Source: Pseudomonadota bacterium
Lineage (GTDB): Bacteria; Pseudomonadota; Gammaproteobacteria; Burkholderiales; Burkholderiaceae_C
Assembly: GCA_030535425.1 (NCBI GenBank)
Contig: JAUNHQ010000027.1
Location: 1 to 37,827, forward strand
DNA length: 37,827 nucleotides
Direction of reading: 5' to 3'
The notes beneath the pieces are model-generated. The model was not told the DNA's origin, made no database searches, and saw only the letters and a program-made list of their open reading frames with translations. Below are positions 1-7,485 of this stretch, piece after piece. Numbering within the stretch: the first letter of the stretch is position 1; the number at the start of each line of letters is the position of its first letter. The position numbers and the translations under genes are program-made.

Positions 1-16
1 GAACAGCGCATAGCGC

Positions 17-385
17 TTAGTATCTATCCAATCGTCCGGGATTCGACACATAGATAAACACCATGTCCGGGCAAATGGCCGCCATTTGCCCTGCGATGTG
101 CGTGGTCAGCTCCAGCGTGGTTTTTCGGTAGTCGGCCTCGCTCACGCCCAGCGAGCTGACACCGGCGCAGAAAAAGCAGGCACTCAAATCCTGCAAACGC
201 GCATCCTGCGCTGAAAGTTGCATTAAATCCGGCAAAACCAGGGTTTCAATGCGCTCATCCCGGGGCAGATCGGCTGCGGCATGGCGCAGGGGCAAAACCA
301 TGTGGCGCACATCGCCGTCGCGCAGGCAGGCACGCAGCACGCCCTGCCCCACCATGCCGCTGCTGCCAACAATCATGATATTCAT
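17..385 (-). pseudogene. Truncated NAD(P)-binding epimerase-like protein
   Basis: The reading frame starts with [17 protein letters not shown], a Rossmann nucleotide-binding loop (GxSGxVG). It continues with features of small NAD-dependent epimerase/NmrA-like proteins, including the run [17 protein letters not shown] and the strand FIYVS. Family members are normally a little over 200 residues, with a GAGTDS-type segment and a helical C-terminal part after YVS. Here the frame runs into unrelated residues after YVS and stops at residue 122, so about the last 90-100 residues are missing. ATG at 385 is the natural start because it places the nucleotide-binding loop at the N terminus. No convincing ribosome-binding site precedes it. 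The break near position 50 is probably a recombination junction. I infer a non-functional remnant. Confidence 0.7.
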
Positions 386-394
386 GGGGTGTTC

Positions 395-434
395 AAAAAA
401 ACTCAGGCAGCCGGATACGATCAGGCCGCCTGAA
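395..434 (-). terminator. Rho-independent terminator built from DNA-uptake-like inverted repeat
   Basis: On the minus strand, arms at 433-425 and 411-403 (TCAGGCAGC facing GCCGCCTGA, 8 of 9 paired) are followed at once by seven T residues (395-401). It lies just downstream of the aldehyde dehydrogenase remnant. The plus-strand arm reads AGGCCGCCTGAA at 423-434, one base from the Neisseriaceae AG-DUS AGGCCGTCTGAA. The other arm reads GGCTGCCTGA on the minus strand, the core of the Simonsiella dialect. Inverted uptake sequences serving as terminators are a known Neisseriaceae habit. Confidence 0.75.
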
Positions 435-455
435 GGTTTTACGTTAGAAAAATAA

Positions 456-929
456 TCAACCAATAATGGCCTTCGGCTCCAGATAGGCATCCAGCCCATA
501 CACGCCAAATTCCCGTCCGTAGCCCGATTGCTTGAAGCCGCCAAAAGGCGCAAGCTCGTCATGAAAATCACCATTGATGCACACGCGCCCGCTGTCGATG
601 CGGTTGGCGATGTATTCAATGACTGCGCGGTCTTTGCCGGTGAGATGTAGGCGCCCAAGCCAAACGGACTTTCGTTGGCAATGCGAATGGCGTCTTCCAC
701 ATCCTGGTAAGCAATGATGCAGAGCACCGGGCCAAAGATTTCTTCTTGCGCAATGCGCATCTGGTTGTCCACGCGGATAAAACACGGTGGCTTTGACAAA
801 ATTGCCAGCTTCAAAACCTTCTGGCTTGCCCAGGCCGCCCGCCAACAGCTCGGCGTGGTCTTCCTCCAGGCCAATGCGGATGTAGTTCTGCACGTTTTCC
901 CAATGCGCCTGGGTATTGAGTTGTTTCAT
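456..929 (-). pseudogene. Decayed aldehyde dehydrogenase (C-terminal third, two frameshifts)
   Basis: Read across three frames, this encodes the last third of an NAD(P)-dependent aldehyde dehydrogenase: [16 protein letters not shown], then [19 protein letters not shown] and [12 protein letters not shown], then the typical ending [16 protein letters not shown]. The first shift falls at a run of four A (779-782) and the second near 640-648. Separately, the gene begins with [17 protein letters not shown], which matches a region far into the enzyme. The cofactor-binding half and the catalytic Cys and Glu are therefore missing. The homopolymer shift could be a sequencing error, but the missing N-terminal two thirds could not, so this is a pseudogene. 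A terminator follows at 434-395. Confidence 0.85.
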
Positions 930-1014
930 GATGGTTTTCTTATGGTGTGAGGCGTCAAGGCGGCGAATGGTTTGCAGGGTTTCGGCACCGTCTGGTCGCT
1001 TGCTTGAAACGGAA

Positions 1015-1046
1015 TGCCTGCCTGAAAGGTTTTCAGGCCGTCTGCA
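1015..1046 (-). terminator. Hairpin with DUS-like 12-mers downstream of SDR gene
   Basis: A perfect 8-bp stem (GCCTGAAA at 1020-1027, TTTCAGGC at 1031-1038, 3-nt loop) sits six bases beyond the stop of the SDR gene at 1052. It is embedded in TGCCTGCCTGAA (1015-1026), one base from the TG-wadDUS, and AGGCCGTCTGCA (1035-1046), one base from AG-DUS. No T run follows on the minus strand, so its termination activity is an inference from position and structure. Confidence 0.55.
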
Positions 1047-1051
1047 AAGGG

Positions 1052-1891
1052 TTAGCCGGCAAACCCGGTTTTGCCTTCAATGGCCACCGAAAGCGCCAAA
1101 TCTTTTTGCGCTTCCAATCCGCGCAAATGTTTTTGATATACGCCCTGCAATACGTTAAACGCATCCACACCCAAAACGGTGCGCAGCGGCGGATTGTTCT
1201 GTTGGGTTAGATCGTAAATCGTCTTGGCCATCAGCACGGGATCGCCCGAAATGCTCTCTTCGCCCGATTGCGCGATGTAATCGCGCAGCTGGTTAACGGC
1301 CGTGCCTTGGTAGGCATCGGACTTTGTCGTCCAGCGCGTATTGCCGAGGAAATTGCTTTTGATGGAGCCGGGTTCGACGATGATGGTTTTAATACCGAAT
1401 TCCGCCACTTCCTGCGCCAGTGTTTCGGCAAAGCCTGCCAAGCCGAATTTCGCCGCGTGATACATCGAGCCGCCGGCAAACGCGGTGCGCCCGCCGATGC
1501 TGGTGATGTAAACCATCTTGCCCGATTTCCGCGCGCGCATTGCCGGCAAAAACGCGCGGGTCAGGTGGATGGGGGCGAGCAGGTTCAGGCTGAGTTGCTG
1601 CTCGATGTCGGCATCGGTCATTTCTTCCATGGCGCCAATCACGGCGCCGCCGGCGTTGTTGACGATGACGTCCACGTCAGGATGTTTTTGGGCAAACGCC
1701 TTGATGGCGGCGGGACTGTTCAAGTCCAGCGCCTCGGGCGTGAGCTGGCCGGGATATTGGGCGGCCAGCGCGCTCATGCTGCCGGGGTTGCGGCTGGTGG
1801 CCACGAGTTTGTGCCCCTGCGCCAGCACATGCCCGGCCAGCGACAGACCCAGGCCGCCGGAGGCTCCGGTAATCAACCATTTTTGTGACAT
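1052..1891 (-). CDS. SDR family oxidoreductase
   Basis: A classical short-chain dehydrogenase/reductase of 279 residues: TGASGGLG cofactor loop near residue 7, NNAG in the middle, a catalytic Ser in ITSIGG, and the active-site pair in YHAAK. The PG segment after the core (VEPGSIKSNF) is also typical. It should be a cytosolic NAD(P)H-dependent reductase or dehydrogenase; the substrate cannot be read from sequence. ATG at 1891 is chosen because it gives MSQKWLITGASGG with the Rossmann loop at the N terminus and an AAGAAAGA-like ribosome site upstream; starts further upstream would overlap the preceding gene. It lies 25 bp downstream of a second SDR gene in the same orientation, so the two are probably one transcript, facing a divergent LysR regulator. 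Confidence 0.9.
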   Translation of the reverse strand: MSQKWLITGASGGLGLSLAGHVLAQGHKLVATSRNPGSMSALAAQYPGQLTPEALDLNSPAAIKAFAQKHPDVDVIVNNAGGAVIGAMEEMTDADIEQQLSLNLLAPIHLTRAFLPAMRARKSGKMVYITSIGGRTAFAGGSMYHAAKFGLAGFAETLAQEVAEFGIKTIIVEPGSIKSNFLGNTRWTTKSDAYQGTAVNQLRDYIAQSGEESISGDPVLMAKTIYDLTQQNNPPLRTVLGVDAFNVLQGVYQKHLRGLEAQKDLALSVAIEGKTGFAG

Positions 1892-1916
1892 GACCAGATC
1901 TTTCTTATCAATCTCA

Positions 1917-2681
1917 TCAGCCATACAAATGCTTGAACTGCGGGTCAAGCAAGCTGAGGGTGAAGTTTTCGTGATTCACCAGGCCCAGCACTTTATCGCT
2001 GGTGTAGAGCTGGTACAGAAAATCTGCCATTTCTTCGGCGGTGTTGTATTTGCTGAAGTAGAGGCTGTCTTTGCCGTAGGTGATGCTGTCATCTTGCATG
2101 GCGGTTTTGGCAAAGTCGGTTTTGGTGCTGGCGGGGGCCAGCACTTTCACTTGCAGCTTGGCGCCGGTCATTTTCATCTCATGCGCCAGGCCTTCGCTGA
2201 AGGCGCTGACGAAAAATTTGCTGGCGCAATACGTGGTGGCCATGGGCGCAAGGGTGTAGCCCGCGCCGGATGAGATGTTGACGAGCTTGGCCCCTTCTTT
2301 GTCGGCAAAGTCTTTCACGAATAGTACGGACAAAACGGTCAATGCCTCGATATTGAGGCGAATCATGCTGAGCACGCGGGCCAGGTCATGCTCCTTGACG
2401 TTTTCCAGAATGCCAAAACCCGCGTTGTTGATCCAGGCTTCCAGCGGATATTGCTTTACTTCATCATAAAAGGCGGGCAGCTTGTCGATGTCGGCCAAGT
2501 CGCAGGGCTTGACCACCACATCCACGCCAGGAAAGTCTGCCTGAATTCTGGCCTTGATGTCATTCAACTGGTTTTCGCGGCGTGCCACCAAAATCAAATT
2601 CTTGCCTTTTGATGCGAACAGGCGCGCGCTGGCTTCACCAATGCCGGCGCTGGCGCCTGTGATGACAATGTAGTTACCCAT
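1917..2681 (-). CDS. SDR family NAD(P)-dependent oxidoreductase
   Basis: Classical SDR of 254 residues, with TGASAGIGE (cofactor binding), NNAGFG, catalytic Ser in ISSGAG, and YCASK. The N-terminal half resembles the YqjQ/DltE-like group of SDRs, but the substrate is unknown. ATG at 2681 (MGNYIVITGA) is preferred over an in-frame TTG four codons upstream because GGGA lies six bases before it. It is the first gene of a probable two-gene operon with the SDR at 1052-1891 and is transcribed away from the LysR gene at 2840; the 158-bp gap between them carries a 16-bp palindrome. Base composition is lower in GC than the rest of the window, in line with acquisition together with the decayed genes next to it. 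Confidence 0.9.
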   Translation of the reverse strand: MGNYIVITGASAGIGEASARLFASKGKNLILVARRENQLNDIKARIQADFPGVDVVVKPCDLADIDKLPAFYDEVKQYPLEAWINNAGFGILENVKEHDLARVLSMIRLNIEALTVLSVLFVKDFADKEGAKLVNISSGAGYTLAPMATTYCASKFFVSAFSEGLAHEMKMTGAKLQVKVLAPASTKTDFAKTAMQDDSITYGKDSLYFSKYNTAEEMADFLYQLYTSDKVLGLVNHENFTLSLLDPQFKHLYG

Positions 2682-2791
2682 GATTTTTCCCAAAAATCCA
2701 ATGAAATGGCGACATAAAAAGGCGACATGAAAACCAAAAAATATACCTTCATGTCTTGAAGGCGTGCCACTCTAGCAGTATGATTATTCCC

Positions 2792-2807
2792 AAACAATGA
2801 ATTGTTT
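2792..2807. promoter_or_regulatory. Palindrome, candidate LysR-type operator
   Basis: AAACAAT and ATTGTTT are perfect 7-bp arms with a 2-bp spacer, in the divergent gap between an SDR gene and the LysR gene, 33 bp before the LysR ATG. LysR proteins usually bind an interrupted dyad between themselves and the divergent gene they control. This is an inference from position and symmetry. Confidence 0.45.
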
Positions 2808-2839
2808 TGGAAAAGACTTTTCCCAAAACCGGAAATATC

Positions 2840-3757
2840 ATGTTCAACAAGTTGGAAGCCCTGCGCTATTTCTGCTCTGCGGCCGAAACCCTGCATTTCA
2901 GTGAAACGGCGCAGCGCCTGTCGGTCTCGCCACAGGTGGTGACGCGCGTCATTGCCGAGCTGGAAACCCGTCTGGGCGAGCAGTTGTTCAAGCGCAATAC
3001 CCGCAAGGTGCATCTGACGCCGTTTGCCGAGGCGCTGCTGCCCCATGCGCAAAAGCTGCTGGCCGACAGCGAGGCTTTGTTTTCAGGCAGCGTGGTGCGC
3101 GAAAACGAAATGAGCGGCCTGGTGCGCATTGCCCTGCCGCCCTTGCATGACCGCGATGAGGTGTTGTTTGAGCTGTTGCAGCAACTGGTCGATTACCCCG
3201 ATCTGAAGCTGGACTGGCGCATGGACTCGGTGCAGCAGCATTGGGTGGAGGAGCAAATCGACATGGGCATACGGGTCAATGCCGAGCCCGACCCGCGCCT
3301 GATCGTGCGCACCCTCGGCCGTTTTCATGAAACCATCGTGGCGGCCCCGGCGCTGCTGGCACGGCTGGGCAGGCCTGAGAGCGTGGATGATCTGGTGCGG
3401 CGCTTTCCCGTCAGCAACTTGCTCAACCCTGACTCCGGGCGCCTGTGGGGCTGGCACACCGGTGAGGGCCAGACCCTGATGCCCCAGCAGCCGCACTTTG
3501 TCAGCAACGACATTTATGCCGAAATCCAGTCGGCGCTGGCCGGGCGCACCGCCGCGCAACTGCCCGACTACCTGATTGCGGCGCATCTTCAGGCCGGCCG
3601 GCTGGTGCGTCTGTTTCCCGATCTGCCCATGCCGCAGTGGACGCTCTACCTCTACCGCCCCCACCAAGCCGTGATCTCGGCCCGGGTGGAGTTCGTGTTC
3701 GATGCCCTGTCCAGCATTTTGCAGCGGCGCTATCTGAACCGCCCGGCGGCGGCATGA
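2840..3757 (+). CDS. LysR family transcriptional regulator
   Basis: 305 residues, the usual LysR length. The N-terminal winged helix-turn-helix (about residues 1-60) reads LEALRYFCSAAETLHFSETA, followed by SVSPQVVTRVIAELE and LFKRNTRKVHLT. The remainder is the periplasmic-binding-like effector domain. ATG at 2840 is chosen because GGAA lies six bases upstream and the helix-turn-helix then starts at residue 3; a TTG 33 bases upstream would add an unsupported extension and lies inside the palindrome. It is divergent from two SDR genes, the normal arrangement for a LysR regulator of its neighbour. The effector is unknown. Its GC is higher than that of the SDR genes, so it may or may not belong to the same acquired segment. 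Confidence 0.92.
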   Translation: MFNKLEALRYFCSAAETLHFSETAQRLSVSPQVVTRVIAELETRLGEQLFKRNTRKVHLTPFAEALLPHAQKLLADSEALFSGSVVRENEMSGLVRIALPPLHDRDEVLFELLQQLVDYPDLKLDWRMDSVQQHWVEEQIDMGIRVNAEPDPRLIVRTLGRFHETIVAAPALLARLGRPESVDDLVRRFPVSNLLNPDSGRLWGWHTGEGQTLMPQQPHFVSNDIYAEIQSALAGRTAAQLPDYLIAAHLQAGRLVRLFPDLPMPQWTLYLYRPHQAVISARVEFVFDALSSILQRRYLNRPAAA

Positions 3758-3794
3758 GTCAGCCAGGTAAGGCAGATGAAGGCGTGGCGGCCGC

Positions 3795-4796
3795 TCAGGC
3801 CAAGCCGCCATAGCCTGAGGCCACTTCGTGAAACAGCCGGTAGGCGTGGTGCTGCTGGGCTTCGTCGTAGATGTAGCTCACGGCCATCAGCTCGTCGGCA
3901 TGCAAACGGTCTTGCAGCGCGTGCAACTGCTCGGCCAAGCGGGCTTTGGCGCCGATGAGCGAGCATGCCAGCATGGCATCGGCAGCGGCTTTTTCGCCCG
4001 GCTGCCACACCTGCGCCATGTCGGCACGCGGCGGCTGCAAAGGCAAGCGGGTGCCGCGCAAGATGTTGAGAAAAAACTGCTGCTGGGTGCTGGCCAGAAA
4101 ATCCGCTTGCTCGTCGGTGTCGGCCGCAATCACGTTCAGCGCCACGATGACGTACGGTTTTTGCAGCACCTTCGACGGCTTGAACTGGTGCCGGTAAATG
4201 TCCAGCGCCGTGTCCAGCCAGCGCGGGGCAAAGTGGGCGGCAAAGGCATAAGGCAGGCCCAATTGCGCGGCCAGCAGTGCGCTGTCGGTGCTTGATCCCA
4301 GGATGTACAGGGGCACATCCAGCCCCATGCCGGGCAGCGCCCGCACCGGCCCTTGCACGTCTTCGGAACCAAAGTAGCGCTGCAAGGCCTGCACATCCGC
4401 CGGAAACTGGCCCGAGGCATCGCGCGCCTGACGGCGCAAGGCCAGTGCCGTGGCCTGGTCGGTGCCAGGCGCGCGGCCCAGGCCCACGTCCACGCGGCCG
4501 GGGTACAAGGTGGCCAGCGTGCCGTATTGCTCGGCCACCAGCAGCGAGCTGTGGTTGGGCAGCATGACACCGCCGCTGCCCACGCGGATGCTTTGCGTGT
4601 GCGCCAGCGTGTGACCCACCAGCACCTGCGTGGCCGCGCTGAGCAAGCTGGCTGCGTTGTGATGCTCGGCAATCCAGTAGCGCTGGTAGCCCATGCCTTC
4701 TACCGCCTGCGCCAGCGAAACCATGGATTGCAAGGCCTGGGCAGGGCTTTGCCCGGCACGCACGGGCACGAGGTTGAGCGCGGAAACAGCCAGCAT
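3795..4796 (-). CDS. LLM-class flavin-dependent monooxygenase, YhbW-like
   Basis: 333 residues with the luciferase-like monooxygenase fold. It closely follows E. coli YhbW: YQRYWIAEHHN, GSGGVMLPNHSSLLVAEQ, LYPGRVDVGLGRAPGTDQ and LLAAQLGLPYAFAAHFAP are all recognisable. Such enzymes bind reduced FMN supplied by a separate reductase; the physiological substrate of the YhbW branch is not established. ATG at 4796 is preceded by GGAG at a good distance. It converges with the LysR gene, 37 bp away, and shows no operon partner; the upstream side is flanked by insertion-sequence debris. Confidence 0.9.
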   Translation of the reverse strand: MLAVSALNLVPVRAGQSPAQALQSMVSLAQAVEGMGYQRYWIAEHHNAASLLSAATQVLVGHTLAHTQSIRVGSGGVMLPNHSSLLVAEQYGTLATLYPGRVDVGLGRAPGTDQATALALRRQARDASGQFPADVQALQRYFGSEDVQGPVRALPGMGLDVPLYILGSSTDSALLAAQLGLPYAFAAHFAPRWLDTALDIYRHQFKPSKVLQKPYVIVALNVIAADTDEQADFLASTQQQFFLNILRGTRLPLQPPRADMAQVWQPGEKAAADAMLACSLIGAKARLAEQLHALQDRLHADELMAVSYIYDEAQQHHAYRLFHEVASGYGGLA

Positions 4797-4942
4797 GTTT
4801 TTTCTCCAGATTGCGTTGACCGGGTTTATACGCTGCACGTTGCCAGGTCCACGGTCGCCAGCGCCAAAACCTCACGCAAGGCATGCCTGCGGTGCCCAGG
4901 GCCGGTTTACACGCTTGCTTGATTAACTCCCTATCACAGGCA

Positions 4943-5740
4943 CATCCCCTGAATAGCGCCGTGAGCGTCTCCCGCCTAGCCGAGTTTGCCTGTCGCTTCA
5001 ACCGCCGCCATGATCTGGCCGCATTGACCCAGCGCAGCGCCGGATGCTGCGCAGCCTGCCGCCCACCCCCCAGTGACATGCCGCTCATGGCCGGCACCAA
5101 CGGCCTGCACCTGGGCAAAGCAGTTTGTGCCATCGGAGACCACACGGGCCTCAGGTTCCAGCACTGCAGCGGCCCACTTCCTGATGATCTCGTTGGTAAA
5201 GCCAGCCACCGGCGTCAAGCGCATGCGCTGCGGGCGCTGCTGCTCATCGGTCTGCACGGCCGCCACGAAGGCCGTCTTGTCCAGGGCGCCACGCCCACCA
5301 TGGATATGGTCAGCACGTTCACCCTCCAGATAGGCGTCATCGATCTCCACGCGCCCGACAAGCGGGCGCGCTTGAGCGCTAAAAGCGCTGATGCCGTTTT
5401 TGTGCTAAGTGAGCAAATACAGCGCCAGGAACCACTTGGTCAAAGGCAAGCGGGTGTGTTCCAAGACGGTGCCGGCTGTGGCCGAGCATTGATAGTCGCA
5501 CCCGGCACATTGCCACAGCCGACGGGCGTGGCTGTCTTGAGTAGGCCAAAACTGTGTGCCATCGCAGCGCGGGCAGCGCCAGCGCAGGGGCCAGCGGGCA
5601 GCAATCAATGCATCCTCGCACTGTTGCTCACTGCCATATTGAAAATAGCAGCCAAACATGCTCGCGGCGCACTGCTTTGCAGGCAGCCGCACCCAGGGGA
5701 AAGTCTGAACAATTAGCGCGCCGATGTGCCTGGTTACCAT
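4943..5740 (-). mobile_element. IS1595-family transposase remnant with inverted 3' end
   Basis: The minus strand from 5740 encodes the zinc ribbon of an IS1595/ISXO2-type transposase (CPRCDG, then WQCAGCDYQCS) and KWFLALYLLT. Reading then meets a TAG at 5405 where the family has Gln. The same frame resumes with HKNGIS, loses the segment before the catalytic core, and continues with VEIDDAYLEGE to about 5075 (DDE motif region). The family's C-terminal motif, AEFACRFNRRHDLAAL, is instead encoded on the plus strand at about 4970-5035. So the element has a nonsense codon, an internal deletion and an inverted tail, and cannot be active. I found no intact terminal repeats. Confidence 0.8.
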
Positions 5741-5844
5741 TTCTTCAGCTTCTGCCTGTCATTGAGTTGCCGCAAGACGTTTTGTGCCTCGCTTGAGGTC
5801 CTTTTCGCCCTCCCGCAGGCCCGCTTGGCCCGCCGCGCGCGCGC

Positions 5845-5940
5845 CTAGGCCATCAACTTCTTGCGTGCCATCCACAAGTTGGCCAGCGCAAACAGGGTCA
5901 CGATCTGCGCGGTGTTCTTCTGCAAACCTCGGGGGTCATG
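5845..5940 (-). mobile_element. C-terminal scrap of an IS5-type transposase
   Basis: The minus strand reads GLQKNTAQIVTLFALANLW followed by MARKKLMA and a stop at 5845. This ending is common in IS5-group transposases. Upstream of GLQ the similarity is lost, so only about 28 codons remain. It lies 105 bp from the IS1595 remnant, marking this stretch as a graveyard of insertions. Confidence 0.65.
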
Positions 5941-5974
5941 AAATTGAAATTGGGGGTGGAATTGGGTTTAAATT

Positions 5975-6001
5975 GGGGTCAGATCATCATTTCTTGACCC
6001 C
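5975..6001. repeat. GGGGTCA inverted repeat
   Basis: GGGGTCA (5975-5981) and TGACCCC (5995-6001) form a perfect 7-bp stem with a 13-nt loop, preceded by the AT-rich words AAATTGAAATTGGGG and GGGTTTAAATT. It resembles REP-type hairpins found near REP-associated transposases in proteobacteria, but no such transposase is present in the window. Function unknown. Confidence 0.5.
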
Positions 6002-6051
6002 ACCCCTCTCTCCCCCTTAGGCGAAGGCTGAAATGAAAGCCACGCCGCTTC

Positions 6052-7248
6052 TCATCCCCCCTCGCCATCGGTCTGCGGCACCAGCGGGCTCCACAGCGCC
6101 GACAGCAGCAGCACCCCAGTGGCGGCCAGCAGCGGGCCTTGCCAGCCGGCGTGTTCGGCCAGCACACCGCCGGCCCACATGCCCGCGCCCAGGCCCAGCA
6201 TCAGCAGCGTCGTGCTCCAGGTAAACGCCTCGGTGGCCGTGGCGCGCGGGGCCAGCGCGCCCAGTTGCAGCGACAGGGCCGTGATCAAAGGGCCAAAAGC
6301 CAGCCCCGTGGCCGCGCAGGCCAGGGCCATCATGGGCACGCTGCGCGCCTGCGCCATCAGCAAGCTGCCCGCCCCCAGCCACAGCACGGCCAGCAGAATG
6401 TGCCGGTTCAGCGGCCAGGGCCAGCGCCGCGTGCCATACACCAGCCCGGCCAGGGCCGAAGGCAGGCTCATGGCCGCATACAGCAGACCCACGGTTTGCG
6501 GCCGCTGCATAGCCGTGGCAAAGGCAGGCACGGCCATCTCCATCAGCCCGAAACCCGTGGCCGCCAGCAGCGTCAGCACCAGTGCGCGCCGCACACCCGC
6601 CACTTGCAGCGGCCCCAGCCAGTGGCGCACCGCGCCGCGCTCCACCTCGCCCCAGCGCCCCAGCGCACCCGATCGCACAAACAGCGGCACCCCCAGCGCC
6701 GTAAAACCGGCGGCCAGCAGCACCGCATGCGCGGCACTGCCCGCCAGCAGCGCCAAACTCACCAGCAGCGGCCCCAGAATGAAGCAGCTTTCCACCACCA
6801 CCGACTCCACCGCAAAAGCCGACTGCCGCTGCGCCACGGGCATGTGGGCCTTGCGGTACATGGCGCGGATCACGGTAGAAATGGGCGGAAACAGCACCCC
6901 CGCCAGCGCCGCGCCCGCCACCAGCCAGCCCAGCCCCAGTCGCAAATGCGCGGCCAGCACCAGCACCAGCAGCGCCAGCACGTGGCCCGCCGCCAGCAGC
7001 GGCACCACACGGCGCGGCCCGCGCAGATCGATATAGCGCCCCACCACCGGCGCCTGCACGGCCAGCGCCGCCAGGTAAGCGCCCGAAACCCAGCCCGCTT
7101 GCGCAAACGAGCCGCTGCTGCCCTGCACCAAAAGCGTCAGCCCCAGCGCGTTCATGCCAATGGGCAGACGCGGCAGCACCGAGCTAAGCATGATGCGGCG
7201 CAACTGACGGTCGGCAAACAGCAGGCGATAAGAAGACAAATCCAGCAT
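6052..7248 (-). CDS. MFS transporter
   Basis: 398 residues with about twelve hydrophobic segments and Arg/Gly-rich cytoplasmic loops typical of the major facilitator superfamily (for example RYIDLRGPRRVVPLL between segments 2 and 3). It is an inner-membrane secondary transporter, probably a drug-type or small-molecule exporter; the substrate cannot be deduced. ATG at 7248 gives MLDLSSYRLLFADRQLRRI, a normal short cytoplasmic N terminus; longer frames upstream run through a repeat and show no family resemblance. It is transcribed in the same direction as the histidine kinase gene, but 237 bp containing a hairpin repeat separates them, so a separate transcript is likely. Confidence 0.88.
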   Translation of the reverse strand: MLDLSSYRLLFADRQLRRIMLSSVLPRLPIGMNALGLTLLVQGSSGSFAQAGWVSGAYLAALAVQAPVVGRYIDLRGPRRVVPLLAAGHVLALLVLVLAAHLRLGLGWLVAGAALAGVLFPPISTVIRAMYRKAHMPVAQRQSAFAVESVVVESCFILGPLLVSLALLAGSAAHAVLLAAGFTALGVPLFVRSGALGRWGEVERGAVRHWLGPLQVAGVRRALVLTLLAATGFGLMEMAVPAFATAMQRPQTVGLLYAAMSLPSALAGLVYGTRRWPWPLNRHILLAVLWLGAGSLLMAQARSVPMMALACAATGLAFGPLITALSLQLGALAPRATATEAFTWSTTLLMLGLGAGMWAGGVLAEHAGWQGPLLAATGVLLLSALWSPLVPQTDGEGG

Positions 7249-7485
7249 GGCGGGGGCAAGTATCGCCCGCAGCGGACAGCGCCTGCAAAGGGGGGTTGCG
7301 GGCGCATGATTCAAATCAAAAACAATAGCAAACTTTTGAGTAAAGACGCGCGGTAATGGCCATTTTCGACCAACCCTCACGGCGCCTTCACTTGAGACTG
7401 GCGCTGGCTGGGCAAGCCCCCATCCCTGCCTTCCCCCAGCGAGGGAAGGAGAGAAAACCCCAGCCACGCCGTATGGCGCGCGGAC
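7249..7485. other. Intergenic stretch with hairpin repeat
   Basis: Apart from the repeat at 7416-7449 this gap holds an AT-rich patch (7310-7340, CAAAAACAATAGCAAAC) that resembles the AGCTA/TAGC dispersed element seen elsewhere in the window and may include the promoter of the MFS gene. No gene is supported. Confidence 0.4.
7416..7449. repeat. Interspersed hairpin repeat, copy A
   Basis: GCCCCCATCCC, two variable bases, then CCTTCCCCC, then a GGGAAGG arm that closes a hairpin with CCTTCCC (7429-7435 with 7443-7449). A second copy lies at 36677-36710; 20 of the 22 bases of the conserved left part are identical. Confidence 0.6.
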
